The notes under the pieces are model-generated. The model was not told the origin of the DNA and did not search any database. It saw only the letters and a program-made list of their open reading frames with translations. From Agrobacterium sp. RAC06 (lineage in GTDB: Bacteria; Pseudomonadota; Alphaproteobacteria; Rhizobiales; Rhizobiaceae), in the NCBI RefSeq assembly GCF_001713475.1, contig NZ_CP016499.1, positions 4,527,501 to 4,591,500 of the forward strand: DNA of 64,000 nucleotides, written 5' to 3'. Shown one piece after another: positions 1-9,905 of this stretch. The position numbers and the translations under genes were made by a program. Every line of letters begins with the position of its first letter. Position 1 is the first letter of the stretch.

Positions 1-2
1 TC

Positions 3-683
3 CAGCAGAAGCTCGTGCTTGCCAAGGCTATCGGTGCCGATCGCAATGCGATCAATGCCGATATCTCGCAGATGAAGGTCGATCTCGGTGCCGTGGTTGA
101 GGACAGCACGTTCAACGGCGACAACTGGCTGATGGTTGAGGCCGGCGGGCGGCCCAAGGTCGCCTCGCTGCTCGCCTCGGTCACCACCGGCGATGACGGT
201 GGCCTGTCCATCAATATGGTCGATTTCGACACTGCCAAGTCGACGCTCGTCTCGCGCCAGGAGGCGCGCGATGGGGTGCTGACGCGGGCCTATGCCGGCA
301 CCAGCCTCGGCGGCGTGCCTTACAATTACTACCTGATGGATGCGCAATCGCGCGAGCCGGCAGAGGCCGGGGCCCGCGAGATCAGGCTCGATAGCGGCAC
401 GACCAGCGACGAGATCGACGGGATGATCTCGACCCTCAATCGGGTCTTGATCGATATGGTGAGCGCCAGCGCCGAGGTGAGCAAGACGCGCAGCCAGGTG
501 ACGGGCGGCGGCGTGCTTCTGCAAGGCTTGCAGGGGATGTCCGAACTCGGTGTCAGCCGACTGGTCGATACGGAACTCAACGAGCAGCGGGTTCGGCTGA
601 CAGCAGAGAAGGTGCAGGACCAATTGCAGTCCTCCGCGCTCAACATGGCGAATGTTTCGATGACGTCGTGGTTGAAGCTCTGA
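3..683 (+). CDS. Flagellin-like protein, 3' part (5' end outside window)
   Basis: The open frame enters from the left edge, so the N-terminus is missing; 226 residues are visible. The first visible part (KLVLAKAIGADRNAINADI, then FNGDNWLMVEAG) resembles the end of the rhizobial flagellin N-terminal domain. The C-terminal part (SRLVDTELNEQRVRLTAEKV, then LQSSALNMAN) fits the flagellin C-terminal helix, usually written LVDADMNEEST followed by LG-QALSIAN. The middle section is the variable, surface-exposed part of the filament subunit. Its product would be exported by the flagellar type III system and polymerise into the filament. The ending WLKL differs from the more usual LLRL, so it could be a divergent or secondary flagellin. 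No other flagellar gene lies in the window. Confidence 0.75.
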   Translation, partial: QQKLVLAKAIGADRNAINADISQMKVDLGAVVEDSTFNGDNWLMVEAGGRPKVASLLASVTTGDDGGLSINMVDFDTAKSTLVSRQEARDGVLTRAYAGTSLGGVPYNYYLMDAQSREPAEAGAREIRLDSGTTSDEIDGMISTLNRVLIDMVSASAEVSKTRSQVTGGGVLLQGLQGMSELGVSRLVDTELNEQRVRLTAEKVQDQLQSSALNMANVSMTSWLKL

Positions 684-707
684 GCTCAAGCTGCTGTTTG
701 TGAATCG

Positions 708-734
708 AAAAGGCCCGCTTTGAGCGGGCCTTTT
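708..734. terminator. Bidirectional intrinsic terminator
   Basis: A 12-bp stem (AAAAGGCCCGCT / AGCGGGCCTTTT) with a 3-nt loop lies between the flagellin-like gene and the leftward hydrolase-like gene. A-tract and T-tract flanks let it work on both strands. Confidence 0.85.
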
Positions 735-763
735 GCTGTTCTCGGCAGCTGACCTGGTCTCGT

Positions 764-2077
764 TCAGCTCTTGGCGCGGGGACGCCTTGCCTTGCCGCGC
801 GGCAGCGGGACCATGATGGGGGTCGCGGCTTTTCCGGCCTTCTTCGGCAAGTCGGTGTCCTTTTCCGGGGCGGCCGCTGTCGCAACAGGCTCGACGGTCG
901 GATCTGCCGCCTCCTGTGATGCCGAAGCCTCCGGCAAGGGCTCGTCCGGTACTGGTGGTTCAAGGTCGATCACGGCTGGAAGCGGCGCCTCCACGGCGAG
1001 CACGGGAAGAGCTTGCGGCTCGACCGGTTCTGTTTCGATGGTGACCGGTTCTGCGACGGTGTCTTCGACGAGGTTGGCTGCGACCGTCTCGGGTGTTGCG
1101 GTTGTCGCCTCAACGGGTGCTTCTGCAGCGGGCGCTTCACCGCGCAGGATGTCGTTGATGATTTTGGTGACCTTCAAGGCCGTCGGCAGGTCGGTGTTGG
1201 TCGAATGGCCGCAGAAGGAGACCTTGATATCGGTCGCAATCTTCGGACGCGAATTCAGTTCGCCGAACCAGTCGAGTTCGCCGACGACGTCGATGACCTC
1301 GGTGAAGGCTTCCGGCATCTTGATCCGGCCACCGAAGGTGACGATCCGCGCGGTGTTGGCCAGCGTCTCTAACCGACCCGGGTCACTGGCCTTCAAGGCG
1401 TAGAGGGCGTCGGCAATGACGCGGTTGCCGCGGGAATGGCCAGCGATCAGGGTGAAGGACAGTGTGGGATCGGCAAGCAAGGTCGATACCGTATCGGCAT
1501 CGAGGCCGGTGCGGCGATTGGTGTCGGTATCCTCGCTGCGCTTGCCATAGGCACCGAGCTTCGGCCGACCGACGACGTCGTCGATCACCTCGAGATTGCT
1601 TCTGATATGGCCGAGCCAGCCGAAGAGGAAGGCGCCGCCGATGGCCTCGTTGACGATGTCGCCAAGACCGTAGCCCGACACCACGGCTGCCACGGGGGCG
1701 TTGATCGCGTCGGCGACGTTGCGCGCGAAGGCGGCGGCACCGATCGCCGAGCCGCCGATGCCGGCGACTGCCATGGCGCGCACCTCGCGTCCACCGCGCA
1801 GGCGGAATTCCTCGACGCTGTCGCAGAGCGTCAGCATTCCGGCGCCTGTGGGCGGAACGATCATGATCAGGCCTTCAGAGGCCAGGCTGTCACTGATGTA
1901 GAAGGTCTCGTCGGCTGTGAGGGCCTTCACGTCATAATAGAGCGCGTCCATGCCGGTATTGCGGAGACGCCAGGGCTCCAGGGCGGCGTTGCGGACCGGG
2001 CGCTGGCTCAAGCGCTCGGGGAAGCTCAAGGATCGGGCGAACTGGGTGAGACCCAGGGCGAATGCTGTCTCGAACAT
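764..2077 (-). CDS. Alpha/beta-hydrolase-like protein with Ala/Pro/Glu-rich tail
   Basis: A 437-residue protein whose exact family I do not recognise. Residues 1 to about 320 look globular. They contain a lipase-type nucleophile elbow AGHSRGN (G-x-S-x-G) followed by a helix, and an earlier glycine-rich stretch (VAGIGGSAIGAAAF). Residues about 325-437 form a low-complexity tail rich in Ala, Pro, Glu, Val and Thr, ending in a basic segment (LPRGKARRPRAKS). The elbow suggests a serine hydrolase, possibly a lipase or esterase, but the acid and His partners cannot be assigned by eye. No signal peptide is evident, so it is probably cytoplasmic. The gene stands alone, converging on the flagellin-like gene. 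The tail might mediate binding to a surface, granule or nucleic acid; that is inference only. Confidence 0.6.
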   Translation of the reverse strand: MFETAFALGLTQFARSLSFPERLSQRPVRNAALEPWRLRNTGMDALYYDVKALTADETFYISDSLASEGLIMIVPPTGAGMLTLCDSVEEFRLRGGREVRAMAVAGIGGSAIGAAAFARNVADAINAPVAAVVSGYGLGDIVNEAIGGAFLFGWLGHIRSNLEVIDDVVGRPKLGAYGKRSEDTDTNRRTGLDADTVSTLLADPTLSFTLIAGHSRGNRVIADALYALKASDPGRLETLANTARIVTFGGRIKMPEAFTEVIDVVGELDWFGELNSRPKIATDIKVSFCGHSTNTDLPTALKVTKIINDILRGEAPAAEAPVEATTATPETVAANLVEDTVAEPVTIETEPVEPQALPVLAVEAPLPAVIDLEPPVPDEPLPEASASQEAADPTVEPVATAAAPEKDTDLPKKAGKAATPIMVPLPRGKARRPRAKS

Positions 2078-2230
2078 GACTCCATCTCCCTATTTTGCTG
2101 CAATGCAGCATAGCGCGATGCGGTTGAATTAGCAATTGCCGTTGAAGCGGCGCATCGCTAACGTCTCGCTATCCTAGGCGAGGGCGACTGTGGGCGCCTT
2201 GATCTATGTCTGGTTCCTGCCGATCCGGAG

Positions 2231-2689
2231 TCAGAAGCCGGTCTGGCGCAGCGCTTCCCCGGTGATCATGGCCGCCGACATCGCGACATTGATCGAGCGC
2301 TGGCCCTCGATCATGGGGATAATGATCCGGTGGTCGGCCCGGTCATGCACCTGATCGGGGACACCGGCACTTTCGCGCCCGAAGAGAAGGATGTCATTTC
2401 CGACGTAATCGAATTCGGTGTAGGGCAGGGCGGCTTTGGTCGAGGCGAGCACGAGGCGGCGTCCTTCCGAAAGCCGCCAGGTGTCGAAGCGCTCCCAGTT
2501 GACGTGGCGGGTCATGGCGACGCTTGCGAGATAATCCATGCCTGCGCGCTTCAGGTTCTTGTCGGAGAGCACGAAGCCGGCCGGCTCGATGATGTCGACC
2601 TTCATGCCGAGGCAGGCGGCGAGCCGGAGGATGGTTCCGGTGTTGCCGGGAATGTCTGGCTGGTAAAGGGCGATGCGCAAGTCGGTCAT
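2231..2689 (-). CDS. trmL: tRNA (cytidine(34)-2'-O)-methyltransferase TrmL
   Basis: A 152-residue SPOUT-fold methyltransferase, the usual length for TrmL, which methylates the ribose of the wobble base C34/cmnm5U34 in tRNA-Leu using S-adenosylmethionine. The N-terminus LYQPDIPGNTGTILRL is the family signature. The C-terminal knot motifs GRESAGVP and QRSINVAMSAAMI, which form the cofactor site, are intact. The gene points left, away from the exporter gene at 3.06 kb. In rhizobia this gene is commonly found near petABC, which here starts about 10 kb away. Confidence 0.93.
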   Translation of the reverse strand: MTDLRIALYQPDIPGNTGTILRLAACLGMKVDIIEPAGFVLSDKNLKRAGMDYLASVAMTRHVNWERFDTWRLSEGRRLVLASTKAALPYTEFDYVGNDILLFGRESAGVPDQVHDRADHRIIIPMIEGQRSINVAMSAAMITGEALRQTGF

Positions 2690-3055
2690 TGGCCGGTCTT
2701 ATGCGATCGGGGCACGTTGCTCAAGGCGGTCGCTGTCTTGCTGACTGCCGGCTGTGATCGGTGTGCAACAGTTGCGGGCGAATGTCTCGATCGCCGCGAA
2801 AGCCGGCTGGAAAATTCCCCTGTCCGCCGATAGAAGGAAGCTCTACTTCAACACTAGAGCGGGAGGGCCATCGATGGATCTATTCGGTATTTCGCGCCAT
2901 CCCCGATTTATGGCTGTTGCCGCCTGAGGGCGTCACCTCCGCCTCTTTTCCCAAACTGATTCATCCTGCGGCCATAAGTGGCCCCAATCATTGAATATTC
3001 GCGTCCTTGCGCCACCTTCGTCCGGTGTCGCGCGCGCCATTTCTGGAGACGTTTC
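2690..3055. other. Divergent intergenic region, no gene seen
   Basis: This stretch separates the divergent starts of trmL and the first ABC exporter. It should hold both promoters. I see no convincing ORF, riboswitch or repeat in it. Confidence 0.5.
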
Positions 3056-4924
3056 ATGTTCTCGTGGTTCGAAAGCCGCCTGAATCCGTACCCGGCCGAT
3101 GACCCGGTCCTGCCGCCCAAGGGCCTTGTCGCCTTCTGCTGGCACTACACCAAGCCCGCCGGCTGGTGGCTGGCGTTGCTTGGCCTGTGCTCCGGCCTGA
3201 TCGCGGTTGCCGAAGTGTTCCTGTACCAGTTCCTCGGCAATATCGTTGACTGGCTGTCGACGGCCGAACGTTCGACCTTCCTGCAGACGGAAGGCGGCAC
3301 GCTTGCCTGGATGGCGGGCCTTCTGCTGATCGGCCTGCCGGTGCTCGGTGTGATGCACACGATCACCATGCATCAGGTGCTGGCCGGCAATTTCCCGATG
3401 ATCGCGCGCTGGCAGATGCACCGCTTTCTGCTCCGGCACTCGATGACCTTCTTCGCCAACGAGTTCGCCGGTCGCGTCTCGACCAAGGTGATGCAGACGG
3501 CGCTGTCTGTCCGCGAAAGCGTGATGAAGATCATCGACGTCTTCATCTATGCGACGACCTTCTTCGTCTCGATGCTGGCGCTGGTTGCGTCCGTCGACTG
3601 GCGCCTCGGCGTGCCGCTCGTCCTCTGGCTGGCGATCTACGCGCTGATCCTGCGCAACTTCATTCCGAAGCTGCGCAAGCTTTCCAGCGAACAGGCCGAT
3701 GCCCGCTCGATGATGACGGGCCGTATCGTCGACAGCTATACCAATATCGCGACGGTGAAGCTGTTCTCGCATGCCGGCCGGGAAGAGACCTACGCCAAGG
3801 AGGGCATGGATGCCTTTCTCGGCACGGTGCACCGGCAGATGCGGCAGATTTCGCTGCTCAATATCTGCGTCGATATCAACAATGCCATCGTCCAGTTCTT
3901 CGTGGCGGCACTCGGCATCTGGTTCTGGCTGAACGGCACGGTGACCGTCGGTGCGATTGCGGTTGCCATCGGGCTTTCCATGCGCATCAACGGTATGTCG
4001 CAGTGGATCATGTGGGAGGTCGCAGCCCTCTTCGAAAACATCGGCACCGTCTATGACGGCATGGGCATGATGACCAAGGCCCACGACATCGTCGACAAGC
4101 CGGCTGCCAAGGCGCTCGCCGCACCGAAGGGCGAGATCGTCTATGACGCCGTGCGCTTCCACTATGGCAAGCAGAAGGGCGTGATCGAGGACTTCTCTCT
4201 GACCATCAAGGCGGGCGAGAAGGTTGGCCTCGTCGGGCGCTCCGGTGCTGGCAAGACGACGCTGATGAACCTGCTTCTGCGTTTCTACGACCTGGAGAAG
4301 GGCAGGATCCTTGTCGATGGCCAGGATATCTCTGATGTCAGCCAGGACAGTCTGCGGGCACTCGTCGGCGTTGTGACCCAGGATACGTCGCTTCTGCACC
4401 GCTCGATCCGCGACAACATCGCCTATGGTCGTCCCGACGCCACCGATGCCGAAGTCATCGAAGCGGCGAAACGGGCCAATGCCTGGGAGTTCATCCAGGG
4501 GCTATCCGACATGCAGGAGCGGACGGGGCTCGACGCGCATGTCGGTGAGCGCGGCGTGAAACTCTCGGGCGGCCAGCGGCAGCGTATCGCGATCGCCCGC
4601 GTGTTCCTCAAGGATGCGCCGATCCTCGTGCTCGACGAGGCGACCTCGGCGCTCGATTCAGAAGTGGAGGCGGCGATCCAGGAAAGCCTGTTCAAACTGA
4701 TCGAGGACAAGACGGTGATCGCGATTGCGCACCGGCTGTCGACGCTGACGCAGATGGACCGGCTGATCGTGCTCGACAAGGGCCGGATCGTCGAGGAGGG
4801 AACGCATCAGCAGCTGGTGGCGAATGGCGGCATATATGCCGATCTGTGGAACCGCCAGTCCGGTGGTTTCCTCGCCGATCAGGCCGATGGGGCGAACGAG
4901 GTCCAGGAAACGGCAGCCGAGTAA
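3056..4924 (+). CDS. ABC exporter, fused membrane and ATPase domains (copy 1)
   Basis: A 622-residue half-transporter. An upstream in-frame ATG at 2978 exists, but the ATG at 3056 has a GGAG sequence 9 nt upstream and matches the N-terminus of the paralogue at 10.45 kb. An N-terminal membrane domain (residues ~35-330) is followed by a nucleotide-binding domain. Walker [10 protein letters not shown] is near residue 393, the signature [13 protein letters not shown] near 502, Walker [13 protein letters not shown] near 522 and the H-loop histidine in IAHRLST near 558. It should act as a homodimer or heterodimer in the inner membrane; the substrate cannot be told (lipid, peptide or drug). A close paralogue lies at 10454-12325, and the pair may form a heterodimer. 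Chemoreceptor genes follow after a terminator. Confidence 0.88.
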   Translation: MFSWFESRLNPYPADDPVLPPKGLVAFCWHYTKPAGWWLALLGLCSGLIAVAEVFLYQFLGNIVDWLSTAERSTFLQTEGGTLAWMAGLLLIGLPVLGVMHTITMHQVLAGNFPMIARWQMHRFLLRHSMTFFANEFAGRVSTKVMQTALSVRESVMKIIDVFIYATTFFVSMLALVASVDWRLGVPLVLWLAIYALILRNFIPKLRKLSSEQADARSMMTGRIVDSYTNIATVKLFSHAGREETYAKEGMDAFLGTVHRQMRQISLLNICVDINNAIVQFFVAALGIWFWLNGTVTVGAIAVAIGLSMRINGMSQWIMWEVAALFENIGTVYDGMGMMTKAHDIVDKPAAKALAAPKGEIVYDAVRFHYGKQKGVIEDFSLTIKAGEKVGLVGRSGAGKTTLMNLLLRFYDLEKGRILVDGQDISDVSQDSLRALVGVVTQDTSLLHRSIRDNIAYGRPDATDAEVIEAAKRANAWEFIQGLSDMQERTGLDAHVGERGVKLSGGQRQRIAIARVFLKDAPILVLDEATSALDSEVEAAIQESLFKLIEDKTVIAIAHRLSTLTQMDRLIVLDKGRIVEEGTHQQLVANGGIYADLWNRQSGGFLADQADGANEVQETAAE

Positions 4925-4964
4925 CACGCCGCAGGCGCGGTCAAGACGATTGCTGGAACACTGG

Positions 4965-4998
4965 CGGCGGCGGAGCAATCTGCCGCCGACCTTTTTTT
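4965..4998 (+). terminator. Probable intrinsic terminator after ABC exporter 1
   Basis: CGGCGGC pairs with GCCGCCG across a 10-nt loop, followed after ACC by seven T. It would end the exporter transcript before the chemoreceptor genes. Confidence 0.65.
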
Positions 4999-5186
4999 GG
5001 CTGCAGCTATTCGGAAACCCCCCATTTTTGGCGCTATCAAAGGTTGTCTGCAATCTAAGTAAAATATTCATTTGTTGCATTCTAGAACGATTTCATCCCG
5101 ACCTATCCGGACGATGTCTTGTCCTTACACCTGGCGACCTCCCACGCCCGGTTGGGAATGTGTTTTTCCTCCCCCCGGAGACATTC

Positions 5187-7109
5187 ATGTCCAATCTCAA
5201 GATCAAAGTCGCGTTGCCGTTGCTGTTTGCCGTGGTGCTGACCTTCGGCATTGGCCAGGGCATTCTGGCCATCAATTTCATCGGAAACGTCAAGGAGCAG
5301 GTCGATGTCATCGGCCGTGAGCGCCTGCCGCGCACGCTGGCCGTCGCGCGCATGAACGCCTCCTTCGCCGAGGTACGCCGAGACTACGCCATGCTGTTGA
5401 ATGCGGAACCGGCAGAGCTGGATTCGGTCGTGTCTGCCACTCAGACGGCGCTTGCGGAACGCGATGCGGCATTCGCCGCCTATGAGCCGATGATCACCAT
5501 GCCTGCAACCCGGGCACGTTTCGACAGCATGAAGGCAGCGCTCGCAGAATATGATCGCCTTGCCTTGCAGATGGTCGAATTGAAGCGCACGGGCAGTGAG
5601 GCTGCGGCCAAGGCCGTGTTCAACGGTGCCATGGCAACGAATGCGCGCTCGCTTGTTCAGCTCATGGACGAGACGATCAAGGCGAATATCCAACTCAGCG
5701 ACGCGGCGATCGCGACTGCCGACGATGTCTCCACGACCGCCATCAACACGACGATCACCGCCGTTCTGATCAGCGCGCTGATTGCCGCCGGTGCCGCCTT
5801 CTTCAGCTTTGCTCGGATCGTTCGTCCGATCTCGGCCATTACCGGTTCGATGCGCACGCTTGCTTCCGGCGACACACAGACCGAGATCCCGTTTGCCGGT
5901 CGTCAGGATGAAATCGGCGAGATGGCGGCTGCGGTCAGCGTGTTCCGCGACAATGCCATCGAGCGTGCCGCGCTCGAGCGTCAGGCGGAAGAAAACCGTT
6001 CGCTCAGCGAAACCGAACGACAGGCCCGCGAAGCCCAGAAGGCTCGCGAAGCGGCCGAAGTGCAGTTTGCCGTCGACCAGCTTGCCTCCGGTCTGAAGCG
6101 TCTGTCGGATGGTGATCTCGTCGCGCAGATCAACGAGCGCTTTGCCGATCATCTCGATCCGCTGCGTTTGAATTTCAACCAGTCCGTCTCCCGCCTGAAG
6201 GACGCAATGCGCGCCGTCAGCGAAAATGCCCGGACGATCGATGCCGGCGCCAACGAGATGCTGGCTGCCGCCGATGATCTGTCGAAGCGGACTGAGCAGC
6301 AGGCAGCCTCCGTCGAAGAGACGGCAGCAGCACTCGAGCAGGTGACGACCGCCGTCAAGGACAGCGCTGTGCGTGCCGATGAGGCCGGCCAGCTGGTCAG
6401 CCGCACGCGGGAAGGGGCCGAGCATTCGGGCGAGGTCGTGCGCCGTGCGGTTGCTGCGATGCAGGCGATCGAGAAATCCTCTTCGGAAATCTCGAACATC
6501 ATCGGCGTGATCGACGACATCGCGTTCCAGACCAACCTTCTGGCGCTGAATGCCGGCGTCGAAGCGGCTCGCGCCGGTGAAGCCGGCAAGGGCTTTGCGG
6601 TCGTTGCCCAGGAAGTGCGTGAGCTTGCGCAGCGTTCGGCCAATGCGGCGAAGGAGATCAAGGCCCTGATCACCACGTCTGGCGAACAGGTCCGCAATGG
6701 TGTCAGCCTCGTGGATGAAACCGGCAGGGCGCTGGAGACCATCGTGCGCGAGGTGCAGGAGATCAACCAGAATGTTCTGGCGATCGTCACCTCCACCCGC
6801 GAGCAGTCGACCGGCCTCCAGGAAATCAACATGGCCGTCAATCAGATGGACCAGGGCACGCAGAAGAACGCGGCTATGGTGGAGCAGTCCACGGCTGCAA
6901 GCCATGGTCTGGCTCAGCAGGCCGGTCAGTTGATACAGCTGATGGCGCAGTTCAAGACGGGCGAGAGCGGCTATCAGGCATCGCCGCGGGTCGCCCCGGC
7001 AACGCCGGCCGCCCAGCCGCAGCCTTCGCCCGCACGGGCACTGGGCCGCAAGATCGCCAATGCCTTCAAGGGCAACACGGCGGTGGCGGCAGAGTGGTCC
7101 GAGTTCTAA
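5187..7109 (+). CDS. Methyl-accepting chemotaxis protein (tandem copy 1)
   Basis: A 640-residue transmembrane chemoreceptor. The ATG at 5187 ([13 protein letters not shown]) follows a GGAG site, and the same start is seen in copy 2; the long upstream frame is not used. TM1 is at about residues 8-30. A roughly 155-residue helical periplasmic sensor, probably of the four-helix-bundle type, precedes TM2 at about 188-210. A HAMP domain and a coiled-coil cytoplasmic domain follow. The signalling hairpin tip ([20 protein letters not shown]) is at about residues 443-462. The C-terminus is EWSEF, matching the xWxxF pentapeptide that tethers CheR/CheB, behind a flexible Pro/Ala linker. It would signal through CheW-CheA to the flagellar motor. 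The ligand is unknown. Confidence 0.92.
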   Translation: MSNLKIKVALPLLFAVVLTFGIGQGILAINFIGNVKEQVDVIGRERLPRTLAVARMNASFAEVRRDYAMLLNAEPAELDSVVSATQTALAERDAAFAAYEPMITMPATRARFDSMKAALAEYDRLALQMVELKRTGSEAAAKAVFNGAMATNARSLVQLMDETIKANIQLSDAAIATADDVSTTAINTTITAVLISALIAAGAAFFSFARIVRPISAITGSMRTLASGDTQTEIPFAGRQDEIGEMAAAVSVFRDNAIERAALERQAEENRSLSETERQAREAQKAREAAEVQFAVDQLASGLKRLSDGDLVAQINERFADHLDPLRLNFNQSVSRLKDAMRAVSENARTIDAGANEMLAAADDLSKRTEQQAASVEETAAALEQVTTAVKDSAVRADEAGQLVSRTREGAEHSGEVVRRAVAAMQAIEKSSSEISNIIGVIDDIAFQTNLLALNAGVEAARAGEAGKGFAVVAQEVRELAQRSANAAKEIKALITTSGEQVRNGVSLVDETGRALETIVREVQEINQNVLAIVTSTREQSTGLQEINMAVNQMDQGTQKNAAMVEQSTAASHGLAQQAGQLIQLMAQFKTGESGYQASPRVAPATPAAQPQPSPARALGRKIANAFKGNTAVAAEWSEF

Positions 7110-7135
7110 GCACTGCATTCCAGAGGATGCGAAGA

Positions 7136-7165
7136 AGAGGGGCAGACATGCCCCTCTTTTTTTGT
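7136..7165 (+). terminator. Intrinsic terminator after chemoreceptor 1
   Basis: A perfect 9-bp stem AGAGGGGCA / TGCCCCTCT with a GACA loop runs straight into a T tract. The two chemoreceptors are therefore probably transcribed separately. Confidence 0.88.
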
Positions 7166-7305
7166 CGGTGCTTGCGCACTGGATTGTGGATGAGGCGAGA
7201 ACTGCCCTTCGGCGCGTAAGGCTTTGTTAGAATTCGGATTGGCATGGAAGTCTGCCGGCATTTTTTCCCGGTCGTCTCATTCCGTTTCAATCCAGGATTT
7301 CAGTC

Positions 7306-9228
7306 GTGAAAAATCTCAAGATCAAACTTCTGCTGCCGCTTCTCTTCGGTCTGATGGTGATCGTGTCGCTCGGGCAGGGTGCAATTGCCGTCCGCTCCGT
7401 GACCGACATGAGTGGTCAGATGGAAGCGCTGGGCGGGCGCCTCGATCGGTCCATGATGATTGCCGAGATCGATTCCGTCCTCGGCGACGTTCGCCGTCTC
7501 AACCTGATGATCCTGACGGCCGCCACCTCGGCCGACAAGAAGACGCTGGTCGAGGATCTCGCAGCCGCGCGCACGCGGCTGGATGCCGCGATCGCCGAGT
7601 TTGACGCCGCGATCGTTCTCCCCGATGCCCGGCAGCGTTTTGACAGTTTCAAGGCGACCGTCGTCCAGTTCAATGGCCTGGGCCAGAGCTTCGTCGAACA
7701 GGCCATGGCCTCGAAGCTCTATCAGGCGAAGGACACGCTGGCCCAGATGGTGCCGCTCGGCAGCGCCGCGGAACAGAGCCTGGGGGAAATCAAGGACATC
7801 AACCGGGCTGCCGGCGTGCAGGTTCGTCAGGATGCCGATGCGTCTGCGACGCTTGCCATGCGCCTGTCGCTGGCGGCCTTCGTGCTGGCCGCGCTGATGG
7901 CGCTCGGTGCAGCGGTCGTGTCGATCCTGCGGGTTGCGCGCCCCATCTCCGCGATTACCGGTTCGATGCGGACGCTTGCCGGCGGCGACACCGAAACGGA
8001 GGTTCCTTTCGCGAACCGTCGGGACGAGATCGGTGAGATGGCGGCAGCCGTTTCCGTCTTCCGCGACAATGCGATCGAGCGTGCGGCCCTGGAGCGCCAG
8101 GCCGAGGAGAACCGTTCGATGAGCGAAACGGAGCGCCAGACGCGCGAAGCACAGAAGGCGCGCGAAGCGGCCGAGGTGCAGTTTGCCGTCGATCGTCTGG
8201 CCGGTGGACTGCAAAAGCTTTCCGATGGTGACCTCGCGGTCGAAATCGGCGAACGCTTTGCCGATCACCTCGATCCGCTGCGTGTGAACTTCAACCACTC
8301 CGTCGAACGGCTCCGCGATGCCATGCGCGCCGTCGGCGAGAATGCCCAGGCAATCGACGCCGGTGCGAGCGAAATGCTGGCAGCAGCCGACGACCTGTCC
8401 AAGCGCACCGAGCAGCAGGCAGCCTCCGTTGAGGAAACGGCAGCAGCGCTGGAGCAGGTGACGACAGCGGTCAAGGACAGTGCCGTGCGGGCCGAGGAGG
8501 CTGGGGCGCTCGTATCGCGGACACGGGTCGGCGCCGAGCGTTCGGGCGAAGTCGTGCGTCGCGCGGTGGATGCGATGCATGCGATCGAAAAGTCGTCGAG
8601 CGAAATCTCCAACATCATCGGTGTGATCGACGAGATTGCGTTCCAGACCAATCTTCTGGCGCTGAACGCGGGTGTCGAAGCCGCGCGTGCCGGAGACGCC
8701 GGCAAGGGCTTTGCCGTCGTTGCCCAGGAAGTGCGTGAACTGGCCCAGCGTTCGGCCCATGCGGCGAAGGAGATCAAGGGACTGATCACGGCGTCCGGCG
8801 AGCAGGTCCGGAGCGGGGTCACGCTGGTCGGTGAGACCGGTCAGGCGCTCGAAGCCATCGTCCGGCAGGTGCAGGAGATCAACCAGAACGTCGCCGCGAT
8901 CGTCACGTCTGCGCGCGAGCAGTCGACCGGTCTGGCCGAGATCAACTCGGCCGTAAACCAGATGGATCAAGGTACGCAGAAGAATGCGTCCATGGTTGAG
9001 CAGTCGACCTCCGCCTGCCATGGCCTGGCGCAGCAGGCGACGTCGCTGATGCAGTTGCTCGGTCAGTTCCGCCTTGGCCAGGAGGCTCAGCGCATGGCCG
9101 CCCCGCGGATTGCTCCGGCGCCAGGCGCAAGCCAGCCGCAGGCCTCACCGGCGCGCGCCCTCGGTCTTAAGCTTGCCAGTGCCTTCAAGGGCAATGCCGC
9201 TGTTGCAGCGGAGTGGTCGGAGTTCTGA
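7306..9228 (+). CDS. Methyl-accepting chemotaxis protein (tandem copy 2)
   Basis: A 640-residue paralogue of the gene before it, with the same architecture: TM1 (~8-30), periplasmic helical sensor, TM2 (~188-210), HAMP, and methyl-accepting coiled coil. Its signalling tip is at the same residue number as copy 1 (~443-462). From the HAMP onward the two proteins are nearly identical, whereas the sensor parts differ strongly (for example [20 protein letters not shown] versus [20 protein letters not shown]). It too ends in EWSEF, the CheR/CheB docking pentapeptide. Start codon ATG ([13 protein letters not shown]) aligns with copy 1. The arrangement suggests duplication followed by diversification of ligand specificity. 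Confidence 0.92.
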   Translation: MKNLKIKLLLPLLFGLMVIVSLGQGAIAVRSVTDMSGQMEALGGRLDRSMMIAEIDSVLGDVRRLNLMILTAATSADKKTLVEDLAAARTRLDAAIAEFDAAIVLPDARQRFDSFKATVVQFNGLGQSFVEQAMASKLYQAKDTLAQMVPLGSAAEQSLGEIKDINRAAGVQVRQDADASATLAMRLSLAAFVLAALMALGAAVVSILRVARPISAITGSMRTLAGGDTETEVPFANRRDEIGEMAAAVSVFRDNAIERAALERQAEENRSMSETERQTREAQKAREAAEVQFAVDRLAGGLQKLSDGDLAVEIGERFADHLDPLRVNFNHSVERLRDAMRAVGENAQAIDAGASEMLAAADDLSKRTEQQAASVEETAAALEQVTTAVKDSAVRAEEAGALVSRTRVGAERSGEVVRRAVDAMHAIEKSSSEISNIIGVIDEIAFQTNLLALNAGVEAARAGDAGKGFAVVAQEVRELAQRSAHAAKEIKGLITASGEQVRSGVTLVGETGQALEAIVRQVQEINQNVAAIVTSAREQSTGLAEINSAVNQMDQGTQKNASMVEQSTSACHGLAQQATSLMQLLGQFRLGQEAQRMAAPRIAPAPGASQPQASPARALGLKLASAFKGNAAVAAEWSEF

Positions 9229-9258
9229 GATCCCTGAATATCGGATCCGGAGACCAAG

Positions 9259-9283
9259 AAACGGGGCAGGGATGCCCCGTTTT
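9259..9283 (+). terminator. Intrinsic terminator after chemoreceptor 2
   Basis: AAACGGGGC pairs with GCCCCGTTT across a 6-nt loop just after the stop codon; the T run is short. Confidence 0.75.
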
Positions 9284-9440
9284 GCGTTTGTCGCAGGCGG
9301 TCGCCCCCAGGCATTCATTTGGCTGATCGGTTCATTTGCCGAATTGGCTTGTCGGCGGGATGGCGAGGCCGCTATGCGGTGACTTCAAACAGACGGGCCG
9401 ATACCTTCACGCGCGCCCTCGCGTTCCACTCAGGAGCAAC

Positions 9441-9905
9441 ATGCTGAAACATATCGACTGGATCTGGGCGGTCCTTGCCGGGGCCCTGCTCGCCGTCATG
9501 GTGACCATCAACAGCGGTCTTGCGGCTTTGACCACACCGTTCACCGCATCCTGGGTGGTGCACGGCGTCGGCGGCGTGGTCGCCTTTCTCCTGCTGGTGG
9601 CCAATGGTGCCGTCGCGCGTCGGGCGGGCCGCATTCCGGCCAATGGCAAGGCACCCCTCTGGTCCTATCTCGGCGGTGCGCCCGGCGCCTTTGCGGTGGC
9701 CTTGAGTTCGATCGCGGTCAATTCGGAACTGGCGCTGGCCGGCGGCCTGTCGCTTTTGCTTGTCGGGCAGATCCTGTTCGGGCTCCTTTCTGATCAGTTC
9801 GGGCTGTTCGGCACGCCGAAGCGCAGGCTCAACCGGTTCGACTTCCTGGCCACAGCATGCGTTATCGGCGGCAGCGCGCTGCTCATCTTCTCAAAGGGGG
9901 CGTGA
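9441..9905 (+). CDS. YdcZ-type (DUF606) small membrane transporter, first of a pair
   Basis: A 154-residue very hydrophobic protein with about five membrane segments (WIWAVLAGALLAVMVTINSG at the start, FLATACVIGGSALLIF at the end). It fits the DUF606/YdcZ branch of the drug/metabolite transporter superfamily. ATG 9441 is chosen because CAGGAG sits 5 nt upstream; the longer frame from 9336 gives a non-membrane extension. Its stop codon directly abuts the ATG of a second, similar protein, so the two are translationally coupled. They probably form one inner-membrane carrier of two unequal halves. Substrate unknown. Confidence 0.75.
   Translation: MLKHIDWIWAVLAGALLAVMVTINSGLAALTTPFTASWVVHGVGGVVAFLLLVANGAVARRAGRIPANGKAPLWSYLGGAPGAFAVALSSIAVNSELALAGGLSLLLVGQILFGLLSDQFGLFGTPKRRLNRFDFLATACVIGGSALLIFSKGA

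Noticed and set aside
2933..4399. Long open frames antisense to real genes (also 5103-7118, 7300-9021, 13569-14870, 47230-49509)
   Set aside because: High-GC genes leave long open frames on the opposite strand. These show Arg/His/Asp-rich, low-hydrophobic translations without domains, whereas the sense frames are clear families.
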